Of a stretch of DNA of 27,558 nt, positions 7,125 to 14,504 are shown piece by piece. Under the pieces are notes generated by a model. It searched no databases, was not told where the DNA came from, and worked only from the letters and a program-made list of their open reading frames with translations. This DNA is from a virus. The stretch is taken from IMG/VR virus record IMGVR_UViG_3300037226_000003, positions 1-27,558 of that record; one strand, 5' to 3'. A program made the translations under genes and the position numbers. Each line of letters opens with the position of its first letter. Position 1 is the first letter of the stretch.

Positions 7125-7687
7125 AAAATCTCCTTTCGTAAGAATTCAGGATGCTGACAACCCTTTAGCATTGTATTACAGAAATATTTCCACTGTGGTA
7201 ATTTATGATAACATCTTTGATTATAAATATTCTGTAATACTCTATAATTCATTACCCAAATTCTACGTTGTAGAAATCCCTCTGGTAATTGATTTTTTAC
7301 TGATACCAAATAGTTATTAGGATCATCTTTATTCAAGTTTTTAATATCTTTATATAAATCAATCAAATCATTTAAATAACTTAAATAACTATCTTCTATA
7401 GGATATTCAAAATCTGTATGCTTCAATTTATTCCTAAGTAATGTATGCATAGTACTCTCGGACTCCTTAGTAGTTAAACGATAAGTATCCGCCTCTTGCC
7501 ACCAAAATCTTGGTGCAGTTACATCTAACCACAAATATATAGATTCTAAGAATTTAGTCTCACCGGAATTACCAAATGCATACCTTGGTAATAATTCTTT
7601 AGCTCTATCTGTAGTAGAATTATAAGATAGACTAAATCCTAAAGCAGCCTCATCATATCCCGATTCCTTTAATATAGTTACCTTCAT
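7121..7687 (-). CDS. Divergent ThyX-like protein (188 aa)
   Basis: Start is the ATG at 7687 overlapping the preceding TGA. The C-terminal stretch LPEGFLQRRIWVMNYRVLQNIYNQRCYHKLPQW lines up with the flavin-dependent thymidylate synthase (ThyX) pattern of LP followed by a T-rich strand, NxRxLxxxxxxR and AQxE. The middle FWWQEADTYRLTTKESEST sits where ThyX has its RHRxxSxxxxSxRY nucleotide/flavin motif, but the RHR triad is absent. This is either a very divergent ThyX or a non-catalytic relative. The similarity is my own reading and modest. Surrounding nucleotide genes (dNMP kinase, RNR) make a thymidylate role plausible. Confidence 0.5.
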   Translation of the reverse strand: MKVTILKESGYDEAALGFSLSYNSTTDRAKELLPRYAFGNSGETKFLESIYLWLDVTAPRFWWQEADTYRLTTKESESTMHTLLRNKLKHTDFEYPIEDSYLSYLNDLIDLYKDIKNLNKDDPNNYLVSVKNQLPEGFLQRRIWVMNYRVLQNIYNQRCYHKLPQWKYFCNTMLKGCQHPEFLRKEIL

Positions 7688-7923
7688 TCCCAAGTCTCTT
7701 CTGATAAAGTATCAGGATTATCTATAACTAATGTGTAATCTGGGTCATCTTTATCTATAGTTACTTCTGAGAAGTTATCATCACTTTCTACTAACCATGA
7801 GTCTCCTAAATCATCAAGAATCATGTATGAACTTCCCTTACTATGAACCTCATTATCTATATTACTCCTCAAATACAAATCTCCATTATCAAGTGATTCA
7901 TTTATTTGTTCATCTGTATACAT
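7684..7923 (-). CDS. Acidic hypothetical protein (79 aa)
   Basis: 79 aa, very acidic (many Asp/Glu, few basic residues), with segments EQINESLDNGDLYL, ILDDLGDSWLVESDDN and a C-terminal TLSEETWE. SD AAAGGAGACTAAT precedes the ATG. The high negative charge would suit a DNA mimic or protein decoy, but nothing proves it. Stop and next start overlap (ATGA). Confidence 0.6.
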   Translation of the reverse strand: MYTDEQINESLDNGDLYLRSNIDNEVHSKGSSYMILDDLGDSWLVESDDNFSEVTIDKDDPDYTLVIDNPDTLSEETWE

Positions 7924-7942
7924 ATTAGTCTCCTTTTATATT

Positions 7943-8089
7943 TTATTCTTCATACTTTCCTATAAGCATAGTACCGCCAACTGCTACCATAATAAATCCA
8001 ATTATCACATTATACACACTTAATTCAGTAAATAACAGAATACACCCAATTACTCCTAATACTAGTCCAATCCACTTTGATGTTTTCAT
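7943..8089 (-). CDS. Small two-span membrane protein (48 aa)
   Basis: Begins MKTSKWIGLVLGVIG at the ATG 8089 with SD AAAGGAG. The upstream extension of this frame is the 3' end of the tRNA-like gene and is not coding. It has two hydrophobic segments (WIGLVLGVIGCILLF and VIIGFIMVAVGGTMLI) and a charged KYEE end. Function unknown. Confidence 0.6.
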   Translation of the reverse strand: MKTSKWIGLVLGVIGCILLFTELSVYNVIIGFIMVAVGGTMLIGKYEE

Positions 8090-8119
8090 GTTACTCCTTT
8101 CATAATATAGTATTACTAA

Positions 8120-8232
8120 ATTGGGAGTAGGGGCTTGCACCCTATTGCTCGCCACTAATCATCTCGTTGCCAGCTTCTTAGTTCTGGTCGCTATGGTTGC
8201 GCCGCTGTGATTACGACTATTACGCTTCCCAA
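8120..8232 (-). ncRNA. 113-nt tRNA-like structured RNA
   Basis: Between two genes, the minus strand reads TTGGGAA ... CTCCCAA (six pairs plus an A-C) closing a 113-nt element. Directly inside the 3' half is a perfect T-arm, TAGGG-TGCAAGC-CCCTA, as in a tRNA 3' end. The interior is too long for a normal tRNA. It contains CCAG...CTGG, GTCGT/GCGGC and GGCGC/GCG-A-CC hairpins that I cannot resolve into one cloverleaf. It may be a long-variable-arm tRNA, an interrupted tRNA or a tRNA mimic. The T-loop again has UGC in place of UUC, as in the 6182-6255 RNA. The region is visibly more GC-rich than its surroundings. Confidence 0.45.
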
Positions 8233-8240
8233 TTAATTAC

Positions 8241-8606
8241 CTATGCTACTGGAGTAGTAGGAGGAGTACTAGCTTTCAAGGAATCACTATAGTCAGTCAA
8301 AGGTTTAACACCCTGATTGTATCCTAAGAATGATACCAATGAGCCAAGTGCTACAACTACTGCATATTTAACCAAATCCACTACTGATAAGGCCAAAACC
8401 GGTGATTGAATTGAAACCCCTAACCAGAACAGTAGAAATGGTGTAAATACATTTAGTACTGGAATACCAATTGCATATACAACAGGCTGAAATGCATAGG
8501 TAGGATTCTTCATAATCTTACGAACTACCCATTTCACTAATTGCATGAACAACATTGATATAGTACCAGCACCACCTATCAATAAAGCATAATCTCCAAA
8601 ACTCAT
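8241..8606 (-). CDS. Three-span membrane protein, possible holin
   Basis: 121 aa with three hydrophobic segments: about residues 6-25, 40-63 and 70-95. Between them is a basic loop (WVVRKIMKNPTYAFQ), and the tail is polar and Pro/Thr-rich (STPPTTPVA). Small size, three spans and a hydrophilic tail fit a class I holin, but many small phage membrane proteins look similar, and its early-operon position beside nucleotide genes is unusual for lysis. ATG at 8606 has SD AAAGGAGAATAAT within the end of the previous gene region. Confidence 0.5.
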   Translation of the reverse strand: MSFGDYALLIGGAGTISMLFMQLVKWVVRKIMKNPTYAFQPVVYAIGIPVLNVFTPFLLFWLGVSIQSPVLALSVVDLVKYAVVVALGSLVSFLGYNQGVKPLTDYSDSLKASTPPTTPVA

Positions 8607-8607
8607 A

Positions 8608-9261
8608 TTATTCTCCTTTCATACGAGATTTTAAATCTAGATTAGAAATCTCTCCGTCCATTATACCATCTAGAACAGAACGAAGGGACTTTAAACTACT
8701 ATTATTATTTACTACAATTTTGTAGAATGAGGGTTGTTTCATCAACCAGAACTTATATGATAGTCTCTTGTCACTAAATTCAACAGAAGGTAATGAGGTC
8801 TCAGATACATCATCATATGCAGGTAGACCCCGTAGTATTTCCCTCTCTGGTGATTCTATTCTAATAGCCAATACACTCAACCCCGCATCTCTTGATAAGT
8901 AATCTAATTCATTAGGAAATCTCCAATCATCAAATATAACAAAATCCCTAATGATTGGGCTACTGGAATAGAAGTAACTTAATGAAGATTTTATCCATAA
9001 ATCTTGATTATAGTTTCTTCCTGCCTTTCCAACTTCTTGTAGTAATAATCTACCTTTAATGTCCTTATTACCATCCCATCCAAATCCTCTCCTAGCTACT
9101 AATTTCACTCCTGCAGCTATAGGGGAAATGATACCAGATAGTCCGTACCTATCAACCAAATACTCTTTAATACAGTCTGCACTGGTGGTCTTCCCAACTC
9201 CTGCCTTTCCTGCTACTAATATAGCAAGTGTCTTAGACAACATCCGTTTGGTTTCTGACAT
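8608..9261 (-). CDS. Deoxynucleoside monophosphate kinase
   Basis: 217 aa P-loop kinase that phosphorylates dNMPs to dNDPs. Walker A is GKAGVGKTT at residues 18-26. IFDDWRFPNELDYL is the DxRFPNE motif of phage dNMP kinases of the T4 gene 1/T5 dnk type. QEVGKAGRNYNQDLWIK matches the conserved substrate-site helix before it. Start ATG at 9261 follows AAGGGATTGTAGAGG and lies within the previous gene (29-base overlap). An alternative start at residue 7 would still keep the P-loop. It works in one pathway with the nucleotidase, RNR and ThyX-like genes downstream. Confidence 0.87.
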   Translation of the reverse strand: MSETKRMLSKTLAILVAGKAGVGKTTSADCIKEYLVDRYGLSGIISPIAAGVKLVARRGFGWDGNKDIKGRLLLQEVGKAGRNYNQDLWIKSSLSYFYSSSPIIRDFVIFDDWRFPNELDYLSRDAGLSVLAIRIESPEREILRGLPAYDDVSETSLPSVEFSDKRLSYKFWLMKQPSFYKIVVNNNSSLKSLRSVLDGIMDGEISNLDLKSRMKGE

Positions 9262-9454
9262 CCTCTACAATCCCTTCCAATACTTTTATATTAATATAGT
9301 CGTTCTCAGCCAAAAACTTCAATAGATATGCTAAAGATGAAACGGATATAATCATAGCATTATTAGAGGAAATAAAGAAATCACTTCCACCATCTTGCTT
9401 GATTATAATCAGGTTCATACTTGGTATCTTAGATACTTGTATTCGAGATGGCAT
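9233..9454 (-). CDS. Small hypothetical protein (73 aa)
   Basis: 73 aa. The central part, NLIIIKQDGGSDFFISSNNAMIISVSSLAYLLKFLAEND, is alternately hydrophobic and likely folds as strands plus a helix. I know similar stand-alone phage proteins but no function. GAAGGG lies about nine bases before the ATG at 9454. Both ends overlap neighbours, a sign of tight coupling with the kinase gene. Confidence 0.6.
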   Translation of the reverse strand: MPSRIQVSKIPSMNLIIIKQDGGSDFFISSNNAMIISVSSLAYLLKFLAENDYINIKVLEGIVEDVRNQTDVV

Positions 9455-9704
9455 TACGTTTACCCTTCTCTAATTCAAGAGATACACGGTTAGTTGCTAC
9501 TTGTTTATAGTGTCTGTTCTTAGCTCTAACTAATACATCCATAGCTCTCTCTAAATTAGTGTCTAAAGTTTTCACGGAATATGGAAATTCTTCCATAGTA
9601 GATTCTTCATTCTCTTTCATACACATATTTGCTTCCAATAATGCTTCCCAAACTCCGTCCTTAAATGTTGCCGTCTGCGTTACAGTATTAATAATTTTAA
9701 TCAT
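9429..9704 (-). CDS. Hypothetical protein (91 aa)
   Basis: Start is the ATG at 9704 (MIKIINTVTQTATF...), with SD AAAGGAG and the promoter 9753-9781 just upstream. The longer TTG frame would start inside the promoter and is rejected. The protein is mixed alpha/beta with a basic C-terminal half (RAKNRHYKQVATNRVSLELEKGKR) that could bind nucleic acid. No family recognised. Confidence 0.6.
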   Translation of the reverse strand: MIKIINTVTQTATFKDGVWEALLEANMCMKENEESTMEEFPYSVKTLDTNLERAMDVLVRAKNRHYKQVATNRVSLELEKGKRNAISNTSI

Positions 9705-9752
9705 ATCTATCTCCTTTAGAATTTCAGAGTGGTATTTCTTGATTACAGATAT

Positions 9753-9781
9753 ATTATACCACTCTAATTTTCTGTTGTCAA
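9753..9781 (-). promoter_or_regulatory. Leftward sigma70-type promoter with extended -10
   Basis: Minus strand: TTGACA (9781-9776), 17-bp spacer, TATAAT (9758-9753) preceded by TGG (TGGTATAAT). It lies between the exonuclease gene and the 91-aa gene, so it re-initiates transcription of the dNMP kinase/membrane/ThyX-like segment. Confidence 0.85.
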
Positions 9782-9789
9782 TACCCAAT

Positions 9790-10746
9790 TTAAGAATTCG
9801 TCAAAATTACTTTCTTCTTATCTTTACTCAATAAGTTTTCACCTTTGCGAGACAGACAACCACAATGTTCACATCTTACAGATTCCCATTTGCCCTTAGG
9901 TGAATAGTACAACCCTTCGGTATGGACTTTCTCACTACCACAGACAGGACATTGATAAGTATTTATTTCATTATACAATGCTACATTAAAGTTTCTAACA
10001 TATGGTCTAATTCTATAGTATAAATCTTCACTACTTAAGACATCACCACAATTATAGTTACTCATTTCAGCCAATGCCTGTACATCGCCCTCATTACACT
10101 TTCTCCATAATGGAAAACCTTCATGTTCAATTTTGTTCCTTATACCTAACAAATTATTTATATACTCCATCTTATTACTATCAAATCTGAAACTCTGTTT
10201 AGCAATCAAATAGGTATCTATTAATATGAATTTCAATGGAGGTAGTCCATATTGTAAGAAAGCCAGGTTCAACAACTTCATATCAAATGATTGTATATTA
10301 TGACCTATGATTGCATCTTTATCTGATAGAAATTCCCAACAACTTCGTGCAATTCTCGCAGGATTCCTGAGTATAGCCTCAGAAGGAGTCAATACATCAG
10401 AATGAATCTCAGAACTATTCAGTACCTTTCCTGCCCAAGCTAATAGACAAGTACCTGCAATTATCTGGTTTATTCCTATATTTTGATCCCATATACCCCA
10501 CCCAAAGTATATCATGGGTAAAGTTTCTATATCAAGAACTGCTACATTTAATTTAGCATGAGGAATTACTACTGGTGTCTGACCCTTGGGAGGAATTCCT
10601 CTCCTAATTCGTTCTGCTTTCATTTCCCAACGTAAGTGTTCACCACTCTTATATTTCCACTTAACAGCCAATGACTTTAGGGTTTCTCCTAAACTATAGT
10701 CTGCCAAGTAGTGTTTATAACAATCATCAAATGTTTCTCTATTCAA
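9790..10746 (-). CDS. DnaQ-like 3'-5' exonuclease with N-terminal helix-turn-helix and C-terminal zinc ribbon
   Basis: 318 aa, three parts. Residues 1-50 look like a helix-turn-helix segment (YSLGETLKSLAVKWKYKSGEHLRW). The middle is an RNase H-fold exonuclease: Exo I VLDIETLP with D72/E74, Exo II IGHNIQSFDMKLLN, and a YNCGDVLSSEDLY aspartate for Exo III. The C-terminus carries CPVCGS...CEHCG, a zinc ribbon. The nuclease core resembles the YprB-type ribonuclease H-like group. The start is a TTG at 10744-10746, with AGGAGATAAAC upstream. It probably processes DNA ends or recombination intermediates with the Cas4-like nuclease and resolvase encoded nearby. Confidence 0.75.
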   Translation of the reverse strand: MNRETFDDCYKHYLADYSLGETLKSLAVKWKYKSGEHLRWEMKAERIRRGIPPKGQTPVVIPHAKLNVAVLDIETLPMIYFGWGIWDQNIGINQIIAGTCLLAWAGKVLNSSEIHSDVLTPSEAILRNPARIARSCWEFLSDKDAIIGHNIQSFDMKLLNLAFLQYGLPPLKFILIDTYLIAKQSFRFDSNKMEYINNLLGIRNKIEHEGFPLWRKCNEGDVQALAEMSNYNCGDVLSSEDLYYRIRPYVRNFNVALYNEINTYQCPVCGSEKVHTEGLYYSPKGKWESVRCEHCGCLSRKGENLLSKDKKKVILTNS

Positions 10747-10764
10747 AGTTTATCTCCTAAATTT

Positions 10765-11211
10765 CTATTGATAACTTAATGGATTAACTTCTAACTGTGT
10801 ATCTTCAAATATTCTTCTACCAAGTCTATATCTATATTTGGAATTCATATACTCACTGAGTTTATTTGCCTGATTACAAGATAGATTATATTTATCTGCC
10901 ATATAGTCTATATATCCTTCATCAGTGAAATAGTCTCCCAATTTATAAGACACCCTATCACATACTACTCTAAATATCTTAGATACAGTATCTCTATCCA
11001 TACCTAGTTCTTTCTCTGCATAAAAGAAATTTGGTGTATTCAATACGGTATTAAGTACTCGTAATTCATTAGGTGTTATTGTCTTATTATTACTAAATGA
11101 ATCCAAAGTTCTTTCTACCTGTATCAAGTCTATATATGCATCAGAGTCAATGTCTTCTTTAGCTCGTATTAACTCCCTGTTTAATAACAAAATTTCCACA
11201 TACCATCCCAT
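10765..11211 (-). CDS. Helix-turn-helix protein, sigma-region-4-like (148 aa)
   Basis: 148 aa, all-helical. Residues around 45-80 (ITPNELRVLNTVLNTPNFFYAEKELGMDRDTVSKIFRVV) have the shape of a sigma-4/LuxR-like HTH: a helix, a short turn and a recognition helix with DRDTVSKI. A second HTH-like stretch is YMADKYNLSCNQANKLSEYM. It may regulate phage transcription, for example a switch to late genes, or bind DNA as part of the nuclease set. No precise family. The ATG is only weakly served by an SD (GGAGG is 16 bases away), so translation is probably coupled to the upstream gene ending at 11214. Confidence 0.55.
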   Translation of the reverse strand: MGWYVEILLLNRELIRAKEDIDSDAYIDLIQVERTLDSFSNNKTITPNELRVLNTVLNTPNFFYAEKELGMDRDTVSKIFRVVCDRVSYKLGDYFTDEGYIDYMADKYNLSCNQANKLSEYMNSKYRYRLGRRIFEDTQLEVNPLSYQ

Positions 11212-11213
11212 AA

Positions 11214-11912
11214 TTATTTATTGATTCCTCCATCCTCGAAACATATCTCTCTGAATTGACAAGATTTACATACATTTTTCTTCTCCAATCCCTCTCTAGA
11301 AAACTTATTCTTACTTATCTTGTTTACCATAGTTGGTATATCTACATTCAGTAATTTATCGTAATTAGTACCATCATCATCCAGACCCATCATCTTATTA
11401 GAGAACAAGTTAATGTATAAAACTCTATTAGGATATTTATTATATAACCTATAGTAAGCATATTTATACAATAAAAATTGTGGGTCATCGTCTATAGTCC
11501 AAGGGTCACGGAAAGATGTCTTCCAATCTATCAATATCCCAGAACTAGGAATTATTCTATCAATTCTACCTACAATGTATATATCATTAAACTTAAATTT
11601 AAAGTCCTTCTCTAATTCATCTTTGGTAGTAAGTAATGGTTTATAATAGTTAGAGTAATTATCTATACATGTTTTAATCTTATCATTGAGTTTAATGTCA
11701 TTAGTGCCTTCTTCTTCAAGATAAAATTTAACTGCTTGATTAAATAACTTAGTCTTATCCTTATTCCATGATAACTCTAAAGCCTTATGTACTGCACTAC
11801 CTAATTTCATACCATCAGTCTTAATTGAAATTCCATGACTATTTATTCTATAATAATATCTTTGGCTACAAATATTAAAATCTTTTATTGAACTAGCTGA
11901 CAAATATATCAT
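11214..11912 (-). CDS. Cas4/RecB-like PD-(D/E)XK nuclease with Fe-S cysteines
   Basis: 232 aa. Four cysteines are placed as in Cas4/AddB-type enzymes: C15 (DFNICSQRYYYRI) and C215, C218, C224 (VCKSCQFREIC), which would hold a 4Fe-4S cluster. The nuclease motifs are GSAVHKALE (His), GRIDRI (Asp), LIDWKTS (DxK) and PQFLLYKYAY (the QxxxY helix). The enzyme should be a 5'-3' or end-processing exonuclease in replication and recombination. No CRISPR array or other cas gene is nearby, so this is phage recombination machinery, not an adaptation module. Start ATG overlaps the previous stop (TAATG). Confidence 0.8.
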   Translation of the reverse strand: MIYLSASSIKDFNICSQRYYYRINSHGISIKTDGMKLGSAVHKALELSWNKDKTKLFNQAVKFYLEEEGTNDIKLNDKIKTCIDNYSNYYKPLLTTKDELEKDFKFKFNDIYIVGRIDRIIPSSGILIDWKTSFRDPWTIDDDPQFLLYKYAYYRLYNKYPNRVLYINLFSNKMMGLDDDGTNYDKLLNVDIPTMVNKISKNKFSREGLEKKNVCKSCQFREICFEDGGINK

Positions 11913-12262
11913 TATGAAGTTAGTCTCTGATTAGCTGACTCAGTTCGATATAAATCCAACTGCATCTTGTATATTTCAAATTTAGTTCTGGCTTCCTCTA
12001 GTGAGGAAATTACTTCTGCTAGTTCTTGTCTCTTAGCCAAGAGTTCACCAGTGAATCCTGTATACTGGAAAGTATTCTCAATATAATTCATTGATGGTAC
12101 TTTACCATTAGAATAATATTTCTCTTCCGTAGTCATTGTTCTGGTTACATTAGATTCTTCTGCCTTGATTTCAATATCTAACATCATTTTCTTATACAAA
12201 AGATTTCTAATCTCCGTAGCCAACTTTAATTGGTCGTCATAATCTGGTATATTTATTGCCAT
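11912..12262 (-). CDS. Coiled-coil hypothetical protein (116 aa)
   Basis: 116 aa with two long charged helices (LATEIRNLLYKKMMLDIEIKAEES and ELLAKRQELAEVISSLEEARTKFEIYKMQLDLY) flanking a Thr/Tyr-rich middle. It is likely an oligomeric helper protein. The ATG at 12262 has SD AAAGGAAG and its own promoter at 12285-12312. Position next to the Cas4-like nuclease and resolvase suggests recombination, without direct proof. Confidence 0.6.
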   Translation of the reverse strand: MAINIPDYDDQLKLATEIRNLLYKKMMLDIEIKAEESNVTRTMTTEEKYYSNGKVPSMNYIENTFQYTGFTGELLAKRQELAEVISSLEEARTKFEIYKMQLDLYRTESANQRLTS

Positions 12263-12284
12263 TTTATCTTCCTTTCTTGTATAT

Positions 12285-12312
12285 ATTATACCACTATTTT
12301 AGGATTTGTCAA
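12285..12312 (-). promoter_or_regulatory. Leftward sigma70-type promoter with extended -10
   Basis: Minus strand: TTGACA (12312-12307), 16-bp spacer ending TGG, TATAAT (12290-12285). The -35 lies inside the 3' end of the resolvase gene. The transcript should start about 16 bases before the ATG of the 116-aa gene. Confidence 0.85.
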
Positions 12313-12757
12313 TAGTCAATTTCTCACTATCTATTAATCCTTTCTGTAGGTCTGTGTATTTGTTTATTAACTCTGCAAATACTTCAACATCTAATACTAC
12401 AAATACTTTGGTTCCAGCACGAGCATTGTCAAATTTACCTATTAGGAAAGGTAATGAATACGTTCCCTGTGCCTCATTGAATATTTTATCTAACCATTCC
12501 TTCTTCAGAGTAAACTGTTTAACTTCTTTATTAGTAGAGGAATTATACCCTACCTTACATTCTCCCTTGAATCTCTGTGGATAGTTATCAATTATTCCTA
12601 CAATATCACCAGTCAACAGAGATTCACCTAATGTAGTTCCAATTGCTCCTGAACCTGGTATCCTCTTAAACTTAGAACCACTTACTAGTTGTGTTAATAT
12701 CTCTACAGCATCATGTTCAAATCTTGATCCCTTAACCTTACTCTTATTGGTTCCCAT
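12299..12757 (-). CDS. Hjc-like Holliday junction resolvase / PD-(D/E)XK nuclease
   Basis: 152 aa from the ATG at 12757, one base after the helicase stop (TAATATG). An in-frame GTG at 12769 is possible but has no SD. It shows GSRFEHDAVEIL, RIPGSGAIG, LTGDIVGI (Asp), FKGECKVGY (ExK) and a Lys-rich helix KEVKQFTLKKEWLDKI, then LPFLIGKF. This is the archaeal-Hjc-type layout also found in phages, where the enzyme resolves branched replication intermediates before packaging. Assignment rests on the E...D...ExK order and the R-x-PGSG loop. A general restriction-like nuclease is the alternative. Confidence 0.72.
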   Translation of the reverse strand: MGTNKSKVKGSRFEHDAVEILTQLVSGSKFKRIPGSGAIGTTLGESLLTGDIVGIIDNYPQRFKGECKVGYNSSTNKEVKQFTLKKEWLDKIFNEAQGTYSLPFLIGKFDNARAGTKVFVVLDVEVFAELINKYTDLQKGLIDSEKLTIDKS

Positions 12758-12758
12758 A

Positions 12759-14054
12759 TTATTGTCCACTTATCTTATTAGTATCTGGTACAAATTTCAG
12801 ATTCAAAGTACCTATTGGGCCATTTCTATTCTTTCTTATAATAAACTCCATAGTATTCTTCTCTTTAGAGTCTTTATGATAAAGGTCATCCCTATATAAG
12901 AATACTGCTAAATCTGCATCTTCCTCCAGATTACCCGATTGTCTTAAATCAGACAGAATTGGTCTCTTATCGTCTCTCATTTCTACTAATCGGTTTAGTT
13001 GAGATAACATTATTATGCCAATCCCTAATTCTCCAGCTAGTAACTTTAGATTACGAGATATTCTACCTAGTTCTGCTGTCTGGTCTTCATCCCTTTCAGA
13101 TAGTAACTGAATATAATCAATGTATACTACCTTGACATCATGATGTTTCTTATACTTCCTAATAGTTGATAAAATGTAATTAAGATTCATATTGAAATTA
13201 CAATCAATATAGATTGGTAAATCTCTTAACTCCTTAGTCTTATCTCCCAATTTATTTACCTGTAACTGACTCATAGTACCTAATCTAATATCTGTTATTG
13301 GTACTCCAGTTTCTATTGATAATAACCTTTCTACTATAGCCTGCTTACGCATTTCCAATGAAAACAATAATACTGGATTACCCTGCTTAGCTGTACCTAG
13401 AGCAGAATTACATACCATTGCTGACTTTCCCATACTGGGTCTAGCAGCTATGACCCATAACTCCCCAGCAGCTATACCACCAAATGTTTTATCTACGTCT
13501 CTTATACCAAATGATGTACCTACTTCCCCAGGATGGTCTATCCTGTCAACAATTACCTTATAAGAACTCTCTAGTATAGAAGTTAGACTTTCAGTGATAT
13601 CACCACCGGATACATCACTTAACTTATCTATACTATTCTTAAGTGAGATCATGATATCATCTACATTATCTACATCTACTACACCCTTTGTACTAGAAGA
13701 TAATAGTTGTACTAATTCTCTAGACTTATATGCCTTCTCAATTTGTCTCTCAAATTCCTTAATGTTATTAGAATTAAAGTTCTGGGAGTTTAGATATTGT
13801 AATGTCTGTTCACCGCCTACAGTATCTAACTTATTCTTAGACCGTAGATAATTTAGAACCAAATGATATTCTGGAACTAGTTTCTGTTCTACCAAATCAT
13901 TCATGGTTGAGAATAAAGCTATATATGGTGTGGAACTGAACATATAAGAACGAAGATTAGTAACATTGTAAATCAAGTCAGGAGACTTTATCAATATACT
14001 TAATAAGGCTGTCTCTGAGTCTTGCGGAAATATCTTAACTTCTCTATCTGCCAC
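12759..14054 (-). CDS. dnaB: DnaB-like replicative helicase
   Basis: 431 aa. The N-terminal helical domain (SETALLSILIKSPDL..., LVLNYLRSKNKLDTVGGEQTLQYL) is followed by a RecA-type ATPase: GELWVIAARPSMGKSAM (Walker A, about residues 200-215), VYIDYIQLL (Walker B), MLSQLNR, and SDLRQSGNLEEDADLAVFLYRDD (arginine-finger region). Unwinds DNA at the fork with the Toprim primase and family A polymerase. The start is taken as the GTG at 14054 because GAGGAGA lies six bases upstream. It overlaps the end of the 14044-14424 gene by 11 bases. Confidence 0.92.
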   Translation of the reverse strand: MADREVKIFPQDSETALLSILIKSPDLIYNVTNLRSYMFSSTPYIALFSTMNDLVEQKLVPEYHLVLNYLRSKNKLDTVGGEQTLQYLNSQNFNSNNIKEFERQIEKAYKSRELVQLLSSSTKGVVDVDNVDDIMISLKNSIDKLSDVSGGDITESLTSILESSYKVIVDRIDHPGEVGTSFGIRDVDKTFGGIAAGELWVIAARPSMGKSAMVCNSALGTAKQGNPVLLFSLEMRKQAIVERLLSIETGVPITDIRLGTMSQLQVNKLGDKTKELRDLPIYIDCNFNMNLNYILSTIRKYKKHHDVKVVYIDYIQLLSERDEDQTAELGRISRNLKLLAGELGIGIIMLSQLNRLVEMRDDKRPILSDLRQSGNLEEDADLAVFLYRDDLYHKDSKEKNTMEFIIRKNRNGPIGTLNLKFVPDTNKISGQ

Positions 14055-14424
14055 TATCAGTCTCCTCAAATGGATTTGGTATAACCAACTTTACTTCCTT
14101 TAATTCTTCTATCTTAGTTAAATTGTCATTTAATACTGAATCTAAACTAGGCGAACTGGTATCATTAACTGATGTTCCTTTATTACAGAAATAAGTAAGT
14201 AGTGGATAAATATTATTTAGGTCTACCTCTTTCATATCATAGACATCAACTATGGCCTTGAATACAACCTTACCACCATACATCCTAGTTAATTTAGAGA
14301 ACATTATCAATATATCTCGATTACTCTGTAACTTCAATGCAGTACAGTAGAATTGAGTTAATGAACTTGGTATGTCTTCTGATTTGTCTAATTTATTAGC
14401 ATAATAACTTAATAGGTCTTCCAT
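14044..14424 (-). CDS. Hypothetical protein, candidate helicase loader (126 aa)
   Basis: 126 aa starting at the ATG 14424 (AGGTG upstream; a GTG at 14430 is the alternative). It is mostly helical: MEDLLSYYANKLDK, LTQFYCTALKL, ILIMFSKLTRMYGGKVVFKAIVDVYD, then a flexible Ser/Asn segment and a short tail ending PNPFEETDSGR. Size, helicity and the gene order ssb - this gene - dnaB suggest a helicase loader or SSB-helicase linker. This is inference from position only; no motif confirms it. Confidence 0.55.
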   Translation of the reverse strand: MEDLLSYYANKLDKSEDIPSSLTQFYCTALKLQSNRDILIMFSKLTRMYGGKVVFKAIVDVYDMKEVDLNNIYPLLTYFCNKGTSVNDTSSPSLDSVLNDNLTKIEELKEVKLVIPNPFEETDSGR

Positions 14425-14437
14425 ATTCACCTGAGTA

Positions 14438-14469
14438 ATATGAGAGGGCTTATTGGTTCCCTCTCATAT
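14438..14469 (-). terminator. Strong hairpin between ssb and the next gene (terminator-like, no U-tract)
   Basis: Minus-strand RNA folds as ATATGAGAGGG - 10-nt loop - CCCTCTCATAT, eleven perfect pairs. No run of T follows (TACTCAGG instead), so it is not a standard rho-independent terminator. It may stabilise or mark the 3' end of the ssb message, act as a partial attenuator, or be a processing site. Confidence 0.6.
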
Positions 14470-14479
14470 AAGATTTGGT

Positions 14480-14504
14480 AAGCAACTACATAAATGAGTT
14501 ACTT
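14480..14504 (-). other. Second hairpin starting at the ssb stop codon
   Basis: Minus strand AAGTAACT - CATTTATGT - AGTTGCTT: eight pairs with one G-T, with the ssb stop codon TAA in its 5' arm. It precedes the stronger 14438-14469 hairpin by ten bases, so the two form a tandem structure in the 3' region of ssb. Confidence 0.5.

Noticed and set aside
11214-11912. CRISPR adaptation module because of a Cas4-like protein
   Set aside because: There is no repeat-spacer array and no cas1/cas2. Cas4-like nucleases are common in phage replication modules.
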